DNA of 64,000 nt from Branchiostoma floridae. Taxonomy: Eukaryota; Chordata; Leptocardii; Amphioxiformes; Branchiostomatidae. The DNA lies in contig NC_049979.1 of the NCBI RefSeq assembly GCF_000003815.2, positions 9,260,267-9,324,266 on the forward strand, read 5' to 3'. Below are positions 25,867 to 38,010 of the stretch, piece by piece. The number at the start of each line of letters is the position of its first letter. Position 1 is the stretch's first letter. The translations under genes were made by a program, and so were the position numbers. Under the pieces are notes generated by a model. That model ran no database searches. It was not told the origin of the DNA and saw only the letters and a list, made by a program, of their open reading frames with translations.

Positions 25867-26411
25867 TTAATTCAGAAGGAAGTCTGGCCATGGACATCCG
25901 GAGACCACAGTGACGACACCGTCCCACAGAGAGAATGCCGGGCAAATCGGAGACACGAAGTGTGCTTTCAGCGTGTGCAGTCTCAGTCCGATATCTGCGT
26001 TGTAGAAGGCGAGCTCGCCTCTGTTGTAGTCTAAGAGAATTCCTATCTTGTCCAGGTCGTGCTGCATGGCCAGTCGGACGGGCGAGTTGACGTCGTGCCG
26101 GAGCGTGTACTCGCGAGCGTTGCGGCGCAGCACCCAGCCGTCCTCGGTGTTGCCGATGATGCTGTCCCGCTGCGCGTCTCGGGAGCACACACCGATGCGG
26201 TAGGTGCGGCTCTCGCTCACGTCAATCTCCCAGTAATGGCGACCGGACGAGATGGCCTTGTCGCCCAGCACGGCCACGCTGTACCCGAGAAATCGCTCCA
26301 CACTATCCTCTACGTCGATGTCGTAGTCCGGGTCCCACTCCACGGTAAGGTTGCCGTTCGTCAGCTTCAGGTCTCTGTGCGCCGTTTTGGGATCCAATCG
26401 GAATAGCAAAC
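25867..26411 (-). CDS. TRIM-A terminal exon: B30.2 (PRY-SPRY) domain
   Basis: The acceptor CTGGCCAG ends at 26412, entered in phase 1. The 545-nt exon holds a full PRY-SPRY: LDPKTAH, LGYSVAVLG, HYWEIDV, a GILLDYNRGELAFY strand pair and ICPAFSLWDG. The domain normally binds the substrate or target. Confidence 0.92.
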
Positions 26412-29400
26412 CTGGCCAGGAGTTGTCAACAAAAGACCCAGTCAGTCTTATTTCTTAGACAAGAACAAATAATCCCGGAGGTGGACACTATTCCGGTAAG
26501 GTCTCTGACGGTGCGACACTCTCCAAAGCTCCGGATGAAGAAAATTCACTTCAAGCTGCTCATCATTTCGTTCAGCCTCCATCTTTTCGGTTTGCGATCT
26601 GATAAAGAACATTGGCGTTAGTGTACTTAGATCTAACACCTACGACAAGAAAGCAGACAGACAGTTATGATTAGGACCTGCATGAAGACCATCTCTTCGC
26701 TAACGCAAGCAGACGAAAGATAGAGGGTGAACAGTTAGTATGTTGTCGCCTGATATTTGTGAAGTTCAGCTCCAATCTCACGGCCTATCAAAGCTATTTA
26801 GATGAGGTTAATGATATGTCAAGGTGTCACTGTAACGTCAAATGCTCTACCTATGAAGCATCTATGAGTAACGTTAGGTCTTCTTTCTGCTCACCCACTC
26901 GGACCTGCACAGCATGGATGAGGAACTCACAATCATCAACACATTTGCTCAATGGTCGAGAAGAGCGATACAGAGGACGACGTCCTAGAAACAATTGCCG
27001 TTAGGCCAGGAAAGTGTTACAAAATCTTTAAAAAGAAAACCTCAAATTTTCTAGGACTTCCTACTTTTCCTAGGTATTGTCCTTCAAGGGAGGCCTCCGA
27101 TAGAAGTAGAAATCGTCAAGGATCAATTAATGCCAAGTGGTGATGCAATTTGCCATATGTAAAATGTCCGACTAAAATCTTCTAAATAGTGATTGTGAGT
27201 TGGCTTCTATCGTCAGAAGCCTTCCTTGATCGTGCTAGATATTTCATAAACTTGGGTAGATATCAAGATACTAGAACTGATACTAACGATCTATATAACT
27301 GAAAGTCTATGTCTACAAGTTAGTTGATGCAGTAGTATGGTTTGTATTTACTACGAACGACATGAACCTTACTGCCTGTTACAAACAAAAAATCAAGAGA
27401 GAAATGAAGATTAAGTCTGGTTGAAGAAACCTACATGTAAGTGGAAAGGAATCTAGGATACATCCAAACACACACACACAAAACAACGACATTAGTTGAG
27501 GAATGTTACGGAGAGTGAGGGAGTGGAACACGTTGCAACCGCATACCTCGCTTTTCACTAGTACTGGATGGGACGTCACTTGGGGGGACAACTGCTGGAG
27601 TATCTGAAGTGGTCACGGGTCCTTCTGGGGCTTCTGGGGCTGTAACCGAACGTGTTATCAGAACATGGAAGGATACGGACGTGATCGGGGATTGGGAATG
27701 TCTAAGGATATGTGAGCGTGTAGACGGCGTATACTGGTATGGAGCGAAAACTAAATAAAATGTAATTTTGCCTTCTAACGTTGACCTACTGCCTGCAGCG
27801 CTAAAGATCTACGTAGACTTCTCTGCCCTCAGCAAAAGCTCCTTCTGAAGATTCTAACGCGTTCTAAAAGGAGAGAAAAGTGGTACTGTCAGCCTAAAAG
27901 CACTATTGGATAAGACGTCATACAGAAAGTTTTCAAAAATCCCTACCTGATCCTCCAGCTGCAGATCTGCTGCTTGCTTCGGACGATGTTGCCTCGGCGT
28001 CTGCTGTTTCCGATGAAGACTGTCGCGCCATTGCCGACCTCCTCAGCGCCGCACTCCGGCTCAACAGCGACATGGCAGACGTGTCGATATCGTCATGTCT
28101 AGAAGAAGTTGACAAGCTCTCATTTCTGTCTCTGTCTCTGTCTCTATCTCTTTCTGTTCCAAGAATGGCGGAGGCTCTCTCCGTTCTCTCGGCCCTTCTT
28201 CCCTCCAGTAGCGCCGACGTCCTTTCCAGGGCGGAAGAACCCCTTTCCAGTGCAGAGTTGGCTCTGTCCAGGGCTGAGGTTGTTCTGTACGAGCTCGGGC
28301 TTCGGTAGTCTGAAGCATCATCAAGCAATGCCGCAGTCGTTCTCTCGATTCTCTCTAACGCAGAGGCTGCGGCCGTTCGGCGCGCCCTGAGGGCGCTCCC
28401 AAAGTCGTCATCTGCCGGGGAGGAGGTCGTTGCTCTGTCGGCTCTATCTAGGGCCGACGAGCCTCGGTCCCTCAGAGAACTCCTGAAGTCGGAAGAATCG
28501 TCACGGTCAGCCTCACGTGCACGATCACGATCTAACGAATTCCTAATGTCACCGATAAGTCCTCTTACACTACTTCTATAATCTGAAAGATCTGCTGACG
28601 ATGTGTCTAAGGATGTGTGCGATCTTGTGTAGCGGCGGAGCTGCCTGCGAGCGGGGCGGGGAGACATGGACAGGTCGTCCGCAGCCGTGGTCCGGGTGGA
28701 CGACCGAGACAGGATAGAATTGTAGTCTCGAGAGGACGACCACCGAGACGAGGAGGACGTGGACAGGGAGTCAAGGAAAGAGCGACGGGCAGTGCGAGGG
28801 GTAGAGGAGTCATAGGAGAAGGTGGGAGAACGAGAGCGGGAATCATAGCGGGAAAGATAAGAGGAAGACGACAGAGAAGAATAATCAGAATCACGATCAG
28901 CAGACCGATAATCCCGTCTCCTCGGGGTGTCCAGCAGGGAAGACCGCCCGTCAGACGAGGACGACGATGTGGACGGAGACGGGGAGGCGTCGTCCTCTCG
29001 GTTGCCGGCGCAGCAGGCGTCGTCCTCGGTGTCGTTCGTCAGTGGAGTTTTGACGTACTTCGCCACCAAGTCTTGGAAAGGGACTTCCTCACCTACGGTG
29101 TACAAAAAGTGTCTTCGTTAGAGTTTCATTTCTTTCGAACGATCGTAATTTTTAAAACTGAATGATCAACATATTAATCATTAAAGGGGTCGTCCAGATA
29201 CGTAAGTGCATAGAACGTTGGCGTGATTCATTTTTTTGCTGAATTCAGCTTTGAAGGGTTTCAAGGGTATGTAGTTTGGTGGCTGGTTTTGGTTCGTTCC
29301 CATCTAGGACTGCGACTAATAATCTGTTTCACAATGTCTAGACCCTGCTCACTGTTAAACAGGCTGAGACCAGCCAGTCTGTATCCCCAACAGGACAATG

Positions 29401-32400
29401 ATGACAAGTGTTTTCCACACCATCTAGGTAAGCTATCCAGAATGGGCAGCACGCCAGGGTGTCAGTAATGAGGGGGATGTTTCTGTAAGCACCGCACCTT
29501 GGCAGAAGTCCATCTTGCCGATCAGCTCCCTCTCTGCTGAGAAGTTAACATCCCAGCGGATGATGGCTTCGGCTTCCTCCGACCTGGGCTCCACCTCCTG
29601 TGCGATCTCTTTACTTATTCTGCAACGCGTAGACATCATAGGTTAGCTTTGATCTACATTGTGGCCCATTTTATGAAAGACAAACAGTTCATGCAATTAA
29701 AGTTGTTGGTGGGACCCCGATAGTTGTACTTCTCGCATGTGTCATCATTTATCTTATCTTATTTTTCATTTTCAGTTGGATACATGATGTTGGTTTTCAT
29801 CAGTACGAAATGTATGGTCCCTGTGACATCGGAAAGTCAAACAACAGTATAAAGGAAAGGGGAAACAATGAAAGAGAAAGAAAGAGACCGGTGGACCACG
29901 AGAAGCCGGTCTTTCCGATGTCAAAGAAACCATTTACAATTTTCAATCTCAGCTAGTGGTCGAAAATATATTTTAACGACCATCAACCACTTTGGGCTAT
30001 TAGCATATTTATGCAGAGGAAGCAGAGGAACGAGAAGGGCATGTTATACACCCACACACCATCCCCCAAAGACGCACCCGTACACAGCATGGCTTACATC
30101 ACATCATTACAGATCATACCAGACAGGGCTAGAATCTTTAATGTCCAAGCAGAGGTAGGGCCCGGCTCAGTATTTCATGTGTTTTTTGAGGGCATTTCCC
30201 ATTCCCCTATGCAAACACAGGGACCACTAGAAAGAAGAATAAAAAGCAACGCCTGGATACTGAGACAGACCTTACTTCTGCTTCACGATGACAAATTTGC
30301 TTGTTCGCCGTTTGATCTCAATGACAAACTTGGTAATTGTCATACTAATGAACAGTGAATACCCTTTGACGCAAACTATGTGTGCTGTGAAATCATATGA
30401 ACAGCCTATTGTGAATTACGGACGGTTTCGAGCCCTGTGTGTATAATGAACCTATTTTCTAGTGTAAAGTAAGAAGCATGTTATCCATCTACTACGACAG
30501 CTTGGTGCCTCTCCAGCGGAAAATATTCCGGACTGGGGAGAAGGTCACCCATGCAGTAACTTAAGGCGCACAAGGTCACGCCATGCAGCTTTCAAACACA
30601 CTCTGTAACACAAATAAAGGACATGTGTGAGTAAAAAACACAAGACTAAATCTATCAATTTGTGCTAGGTCTAGGAAAAACTCCATGTTTAGCTACCGGG
30701 GCTGGGTTGGGACACGTCCAACCGCACATTCCAGGTTGTTATAGACGGTGGTTCATGCCGCAACAATGTCAACTACCACGTCATAGACTAAAACAACGTC
30801 ATAGCATAACACAGATAGATCACAGGTGGCTGACTTAAGGACAGCGTCAGAACTGAAGAAGAATCTTAAAAGGTCGTTTATCTCCCAGTGAGGAGAAAGT
30901 GAGAACGCCAGCTGTAATGTGTTGATGTCACTGTCACTCTATGATAGACTAGCTCAACCTTGTTTTTCAGCTGAGGGATGGGAGAGCTACATAGCGCCGC
31001 ATTCACCGAGCATCGTTTGCGCATGCTTGACAGTTGGAGGCTACGAGACAGCTACCGTCATGTGTATGGAATGTTGACGATGCGATAGACCTGACAAAAT
31101 TCATGACCTACACATACGTCAAATATGACAACAGTGGCGATGTTCCCTTTTCCATGACGCTTGTCTTGTTTGTTAAACGTCAATAGTTAAAATTTGTCAT
31201 GGCCACCAAGGTTAAAGGTTAAAGAGTCACTACACTCATCAACCAACGCACTTACTTCTCTTCAAGTTCTGGTACATTCTGCTCGGGTCAGGAACGATGT
31301 GAAAAGAGATAAGAACATTTAACATTATCATACAGAATTGTAACATAAGACTACCACCAGAAACACAATGTGTGTCATCATCAATATGTGTAGCAACGTT
31401 TGTACCAATATCTTATCTTCGAATGTTGTTGTTTTGAACTCTTGACATACTTTCGACTGTACCACCCCCTTGTCTGTGTCACATATTGATTCCACATGAT
31501 ATCGTACTGAGCATTTTCTCCGATATCAAGTGGTCTTGTCAACAATTCTTGTGCCAAGATGACACTGGGATTAAAAAAGAAATGCATCTATTATTGAAAC
31601 CTTGATTTGCGGTGAACAGATGTACTAATAGTCTCAACCGTCAGAAATTTCAGAAATATCGGGTTCGACCAAGAAATCCGTTTTAGAATCTGACTCTCAA
31701 TCAGTATCATTTCTGTGAAACATTGGCGTCATGTTCATGTGGACATTGCAGGCACATGTCTTATGTTTCGTTATTCACTGTGACTATTTCAAAACATAGA
31801 ACAGCGTCAACAAGCAAATATGGTCCTTTTGGAAAGGACTGAAAAGTACACAACTGTCTTTATTTTGTAAGTCGCCTCAGGTATGCCGTAATCCTATATG
31901 GAAGACATGGTCGGAACACAAACGACCAGTGTCTCGTCAGCCCCTCTCTCCACGCTACAGTGGGAGATTACTGCAGGGTGAGCGAGGCAGAAACACTCCA
32001 GGCGCAAAACAAGGCCATCCACGCCTTGCCCCCATTAGCAGCTACATGGACTACATTGCCGGACTACTTTTGGGAGGGGGTTAGTGTCCCACGACATGCA
32101 TGGTCGAGGTTCTCCATATAGCTTTGCCAAAATACGTTTTCAAGGTGGTAGTCAGTGTGGGTTACTGAGTTCTAGCATCCAGGACACATGCCTTAAATTT
32201 CCATCGCTTGGACGTTGAGGTGTTTGCTTATTTCGTGGTAGATGTTTAAAGTAAGTATATAGAGCGGAACCTGAGAGCCCGAACTCAATGATCACAGATT
32301 CACAGGTATCAACATTGTATCACTTTCTTTGAAGTTGTCATTTATGTGCCATATTGGATTGCAAGGTCCAAATGGGTCGACACTTCCGTTATCTCTGATC

Positions 32401-35400
32401 ATTTCTACCAGGTAGCATTGTACAACTCATGATCGAGAGCCAAACCACGACAACCAAACATTGTGATGTGCAAACAAGAAATCAACAACGTTTCATTCAC
32501 TATACTCATATATCAACATATATGATATTGCTTGCGAAATCGACTAATCCACATGGTAAGGTCTCTTTACTTTCACGTTTTTAACATGGTTTTGGTTGTC
32601 AAAAAGTCGAAATGTATGCATCATAAAATAACACGTTGCCTAATGATCCGTTACGCCATTTTATCTGTCATTCTCTGGCTCTAAAACATTCTGAAAATGG
32701 CAATCGATCCAAAATCTGATTTTCCAACCCACAGACTGAGTGGAACATCCCGCCAGCCTGTTATCCCGGACATGACGGCGGTGTTAGGGCTGAGACGCGA
32801 CCCTAGATACCAGACAGCCTTCACAGACACATTCCGACCTATCTTTCCTTAGACTGGGAATGTCTGCTCGGTTTTACATAGGGAAGAATTTTGCACAGTC
32901 TAACTTCTAAAACTCTGTTTAAACCACAGAGGAATCTAAATGATATGAGGGGTTTACTCATTGGACGAGCCTCTCCAATGTGGCAGATTTGACATCACAG
33001 AAGGATCACTGGGGTTTAACCCCCTCTCCCAAACGTATAGTACCAATGACAGTGGGTCTATGCAAAATAACCTGGGGAAAACATTTTACTGATCAGTCCC
33101 ACAGATCTGTCTGAGACCTGCCCTAAATCTCAGTATTCTAACTGGGATGCGTACTTTATTGGAGAATAAAATACAAGTACGCACCTGTATAAACTGCGCG
33201 ACGTCCTTTTTGCCCAGCATGTCCTCGACCCAGGCGGCCGTCTTCTTGGACTTGTCGAGCCGGGTCTGTCTGGAGGCTATCTGCTCCCTGAGCGTCCGGC
33301 TACTCTCGCGTTGTTCCTTCTCCAGCTTCTCCACCAGCGCGTCCTTCCGCTCGTTTATCAACGTGATCAGCGACTCGCACTCCGATAGCAACTTTGCCTT
33401 CGTGTCTTTACATTTACTCTGTGAGTAGCAAGGAGCAGAGGTTAGAATAATGGATGAAATGTATGACTCCTCATTACTACGTGTTCGCATCCACGACCTG
33501 ATGATCAATCTAGCTGAAAGAAAAGGATGTGTCATTCATCGGCTTCTGGGTCTGAAAAATAAGCAACTAAACAAATAGATACACAAATTGTAAACAGGAC
33601 CGATATTTTGAGTCTTCATTATATGTACTTATGTAATACAATTAGAGTTTCAACATTTAAGCCTGCAATATGAACAACTCTTCCCTGATTTTTTAATTAA
33701 ATATATCTATAATACAGCGGACAACAATTAAGACAAGTCAATATCAAATGAATACCTACATTTGTACATTTTACTACTTCATGAACGTCTTCAACAATAA
33801 AAGTCATAACATGTACACCTGAGGGGAAGAGGACCGATTTTGGAAATAAGGAAAATGTATTCGGTTTCCGAGGTCATGTTTGTTTGTTTGTCTGTTTGTC
33901 TATTACGACTCTGTGTACCTTGGATACATGTAGCTCGCCGCTACTTACTTCAACGTCTGCCCCGTCGTGCAGTCCGTAAATGGATCTGAATTTCCTTCGC
34001 GAGCCGGGATCACCCTTGAACGAGAGCAGTGGTGTCGCGGGGTGAGGGGGTGTCAGGGGATTCCCCACACCACGCGACGGCGGGTCTGCGGCACTACGTC
34101 TACATCTACGCCTCTACGCCTACCCCTCACTTGTCTAAATACTACGACATAACCATGCTTGCAAAAATCAGCCAAATATCTATAAGTGGTCCGTGCTGAA
34201 TGAGGCATTCAATGTATCTTTGATGACGATGTATATGGCGAACAGAAATTTCGCTATATGGGTAATTCATTGGAACTGAAAAAAAAGGAAAATGGTTGAG
34301 GCGTGATTTAATGTTGAGAAAGGCAGGAGCCGTTAATGACATGTGAGTGCGAAGTCGAAGCTGGAGGATCATCGCTGTTAGTCACAGTTCTGTAAGGAAA
34401 TGGAGGAGACGATGGCGTCATGGGTTGCTAGGATACCGAACGTTGGCATGTGTGACAGTAAGATATTACTGAAAGATAAAGATGCAAGTTTAGCAATGGA
34501 TATCCGATTGGACTTCTGGACAACATGGAGTGTGTTACAAAGTCAGATCATTCCTTCATATTTTGCGTTGATGTGACAGAGTACTGAGTAAACTTACCTC
34601 TATTATCCTTAAAGTTGCCTGTATGTCTGACATCTCCTTGGACATATCACTGTTCTTCTGTTGAAGTCTGTTCATTTCCGTTTCTATCTTTTCCTGTGAA
34701 AGTACAGAGTAAGCAAGACTTGAGAACTAAGACACTACCGTATACCGAACACTCATGAACGAAAGCACCAACATGATATGTGGTATGATATAATATGGAT
34801 TATCATATTAAACGATACAAAGTTAAGCCATGCCAGGTAACTATGCAAGATTAAGACTTACAGGAAACCTTTTAAAATTGATCATTACGACCACAGAGGT
34901 ATATTTCAAAGACTAGTGCTGTAAATTGTATCAGTTTACTTCCTTCGCCTGTATTATCGCGTCAACAGCGTTAGGTGGTAACAGCAGTATCAACATTGCC
35001 GTGTTGTACACATTTCTGCACTACAAGTCGGAGCATGGGCAGCATCAATCAACAGTTACAATAGATATGACGTCGCATTTCACATGTAAGTATCCAGTGC
35101 CTTTTCTACAGCTTGGGGATTGTGTGAGGATTTATTGGGCTATGTTTAGAGATAGGCCGTTTTCAGGAATTCAGCTGACCTTCTTTTCCTTGAAGATCGT
35201 CTGCAGCTCGATGATGTTGTGCTGGTTGTGTTGTCCGATGACACACAGCCCACATATCGGCCTCTCGTCCGTCACGCAGTACAGGTTCACCCTCTCGTCC
35301 TTGTGGTCCCTGCAGTACGCCCCGCCGCCGGGAGGGGCCGTCTTGATGCCCGCCGACTGCGCCACTCGGTAGCTTTCAATGATCGTCTCCACGAGAATGT

Positions 35401-35689
35401 TCCGTTTGAGACCGTCTAGTCCCTGGCGACCCAGGGTGATTTGATCCCGGCACGTCGGGCACTTGAAGGAGCCGCCGTAGCGCGCCCAGCCGCCCATGTT
35501 GGTGAGGATGTCCTCGGCGCAGTGTCGGCACAGGTTGTGCTGACAGGGTAGCAGCAGCACCGGCTTGTTGAACATCTCCAGGCACACGGGGCACGACAAG
35601 TCCCGCTCGAGGCTCTCCATGACGAGACCCAAGTCCGGCGCGCGAATCTCTCCCGACGAGTGACCGAAACTACTTCCGAGAGACGTCAT
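25867..35689 (-). CDS. TRIM-A: RING/B-box2/coiled-coil/COS-like/disordered/SPRY TRIM protein, complete
   Basis: Predicted RING E3 ubiquitin ligase. Coding exons in transcript order: 35689-35180, 34693-34598, 33418-33185, 31278-31256, 29619-29498, 29092-27947, 27639-27547, 26411-25867. All junctions are GT/AG and in phase, giving 2769 nt and 922 aa. RING: C33, C36, C49, H51, C54, C57, C77, C80. B-box2: C126, H129, C138, D141, C146, C149, H154, H157. Both resemble the MuRF group (TRIM54/55/63). Coiled coil spans about 171-288, a COS-like segment ending GKMDFCQ about 289-328, a Ser/Arg/Asp-rich disordered tract 329-710, a Pro/Thr linker 711-741, and SPRY with LDPKTAH and HYWEIDV 742-922. MuRFs themselves lack SPRY, so the combination is unusual. 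The ATG at 35689 follows an acceptor ending at 35700, implying an upstream noncoding exon. Confidence 0.88.
27947..29092 (-). CDS. TRIM-A exon 6: 382-residue low-complexity Ser/Arg/Asp exon
   Basis: A single 1146-nt exon, phase 1 at both ends. Composition is dominated by S, R, D, A and T, with patches such as SRYDSRSRSP, degenerate SAL-x-R motifs (SALDRANSALERGSSALERTSAL) and an acidic/basic run RDRDRDRDR coded by a TCTCTG-type hexanucleotide on the plus strand (about 28126-28160). No domain is recognised and it is predicted intrinsically disordered. Phase symmetry means that skipping it would keep the frame. Confidence 0.85.
29620..35179 (-). other. TRIM-A introns 1-4
   Basis: Introns are 34694-35179, 33419-34597, 31279-33184 and 29620-31255. 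Apart from coding exons 2-4, I see no conserved ORF, RNA gene or clear repeat, except a short GTTT-type run near 33878-33900. Confidence 0.6.
31256..31278 (-). CDS. TRIM-A 23-nt microexon
   Basis: CAG acceptor, 23 nt encoding NVPELEE plus two bases, then GTAAGT. It is required: the preceding exon ends in phase 0 (AQFIQ), and the next exon is open only if entered with two bases carried over. Joining them gives NVPELEEK-ISKEIAQ. A 23-nt exon at this point is a known hallmark of many vertebrate TRIM genes. Confidence 0.85.
35180..35689 (-). CDS. TRIM-A exon 1: RING and B-box2
   Basis: One 510-nt exon carries both zinc modules. In TRIM-B the same region is spread over three exons. An in-frame ATG at 35620 (MESLERDL) is an alternative start that matches the MuRF N-terminus more closely. 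The donor is AAGAAG then GTCAGC, phase 0. Confidence 0.9.
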
Positions 35690-37899
35690 CAATTGAAGCC
35701 TACGGAAAATCACAGACACAATATCACACAGGGGAATTCACAAAGATACTGATATACATGAAGACATGATACACTGTACACAGTGACATAAAGGCAGCAT
35801 GTTCTTATCAGATTTACAAGTAGATGACATGGCTCATAGACGAGCGCAAAACAAGCAACTCAACAAGTGAGAAAAGGCCCTAGCCACTAGACTAACCGCT
35901 GTGTTCTGTCACAGCTGAAAGTAGTAGGTCATGTTATCACTAACCTGTCAGAAGCACAGGAGCCGAAACATCTACAGTAAAAATCCAAGTTATTCTCATG
36001 GGCATTGCGTAGTCCTTTGCGCTTTTATACCGTGGTGACAGGGTAGGTTTGACCTCGAACCGATATAGTCCGGTAGGTCTGCGTCAACGCCAATATAGGC
36101 GTTGTTTACTTCCTGTTCGTCAGCCGCTTCACAAGATCATGACGTAATGGATTATATTTAGTTATCAGAACATTCTGGATGATAACAACTGGTTACAGTG
36201 ATATCAGAATCAAGAGTGTAACGTTTTCTCAAGCCTTTAGCATTGGGAACATATAGAGGTATCACCTGACATTCAATGCTTGAGTTCAATTTAATCATAC
36301 TACACATGTCCAGGCTTTCAGCATCTTTCTTAGCGAAAAATTGAAGTCTGCTTCTTAAACCATTATTAATGATTGATATTTGATACTACTACCCGTGTTT
36401 TTGTAGTTTTTGCATTTGATGCATCGTCACTCTTTTAAAACATACAGATTGATGCCGACGGGTATTGATGTGCACGGTTATATTATTTCTGCCTGTTTTT
36501 CCTTTTACAAAAAGTTTCCTTTTAACTTAAGGTGTGTCGCATCTAACTTTCTGTACTGTACACTTCTCACTCTCTATATTGTGTTTTATTGTGTAAGATA
36601 ATACAGATATCATGTTACATCCGTTACTGATTCTTATGACCCCCGCCAAATTTTCAGTTAGTGACAGCAGTCACAGTATTAACCTCCATGTGCCCACACA
36701 CCCTCTTCATGCCCCTGCCTGCGCACCTTTCGGACACGGTTGAAGGCAAGAGTGTCAGGTGAAGTAACTCGACGAGACAAAGATGTCCTTTGACTACCGA
36801 GCCAAACCGTTTACTCTGGTCTATTTGCTCTGACTTGGCCCTCTCCTCGTCACCGATTAGTCTCCTGTGACTGGGTGCGGATAAAATTCTACCGTCTATT
36901 TTTGTCGTCCGGTTCGTCGTGACACACAGCTGCAGTCCACACATGCTCGATGTCTCACCCAAAATAACACACGCACTATGACCGGCAAAACTACCGGCAA
37001 AACCCTCCCACCACCACAGACCATCTCTCTCACCAGCCAAAGTCTTTCCAGCCGAATTCCTGAAGTTAAAACAACAGAACGGACCCCTTCCCTGGTTGGC
37101 TCAGTCAGTATGGAGGATTTCAAGCTACACAAACCATCTTACGGCCTTACGGTCTTATATGGTAAATCCATGTCCCAAAACGAAACTTTCCGCAAACAAG
37201 TTTCATTTACTGTATAAGACAAACGACGTCTGCTTGCACTTAGTTTATTTTCCCAGTTTTATAATTTAGGAAGCCAGAAACTACGTGAGGTTAGGACATG
37301 GCGACGGATGAAACCGGAGACATTTAAGACGATGCGAGTGATCTACACTTGATATGAAAATACAATCGAACCTCCAATTTCAAGATGGGCCATAAATATC
37401 CAATGATTAACCCTAGGCGGTCGACATCGGAAATCAAGAGCCCCTAAATAAAGCCCTTTGTCGGCCATACAGCACTTGACACAGCGGTAAACAGTACCTG
37501 TACCTACCCAACAAGGGGCCGCCCAGCTTTTCGAGGCGCGATCTCCATGGTTGACTCTTCTAGTTAGTAAAGTCATGCTTGGTAGAGAGTGTATATAGCG
37601 GCTGTATTCCCCTGGTACAAAATCAAATCCGATTTTAGCGTAGAGTAACTGTGGCGGGATGCCTAGAATGTCGCACACTCAGATGCCTTTCCTTTCGCGT
37701 CCAGGCCCGCTCAGCCTTTCCCCTCTGCCCCCGGGCTACCCAAGGTTCTCTCTAAGTGAAAGCAGATCTGTGAAACTAGCGGAGATCACAATACACACAG
37801 AGATAATTCTCAGCACTTACCAAGGCTACAGCGGTCGCCATTTTTCCTCGCTAGGCACTGTAGAAACGAGGCCACGGCGACTGTGACTTGAAGCGAGGC

Positions 37900-38010
37900 A
37901 TCTGTTTGCCTTTCCTAATACGTAGCTGCCATTCTGGGCCGGGCCATGCATGGGCTGACGTCAGGCCGGGGCGGCGCGCGCACAGGAATCTCCGGAATCC
38001 CCACTTCTAA
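37900..38010. promoter_or_regulatory. GC-rich patch with a full palindromic CRE
   Basis: TGACGTCA at 37956-37963 is the full CREB/ATF palindrome. It is followed by a GGCCGGGGCGGCGCGCGC stretch, the highest local CpG density in this spacer. It could be the TRIM-A promoter, about 2.3 kb upstream of its coding start, but no exon links the two. Confidence 0.3.

Noticed and set aside
28617-29165. Plus-strand Arg/Gly-rich ORF of 182 codons
   Set aside because: It is the antisense shadow of the Ser/Arg/Asp-rich TRIM-A exon. The minus frame has consistent splice sites and phase, and the plus frame does not.
36654-37040. Minus-strand ORF of 128 codons upstream of TRIM-A
   Set aside because: No recognisable domain, no splice signals that join it to TRIM-A, and composition like its surroundings.
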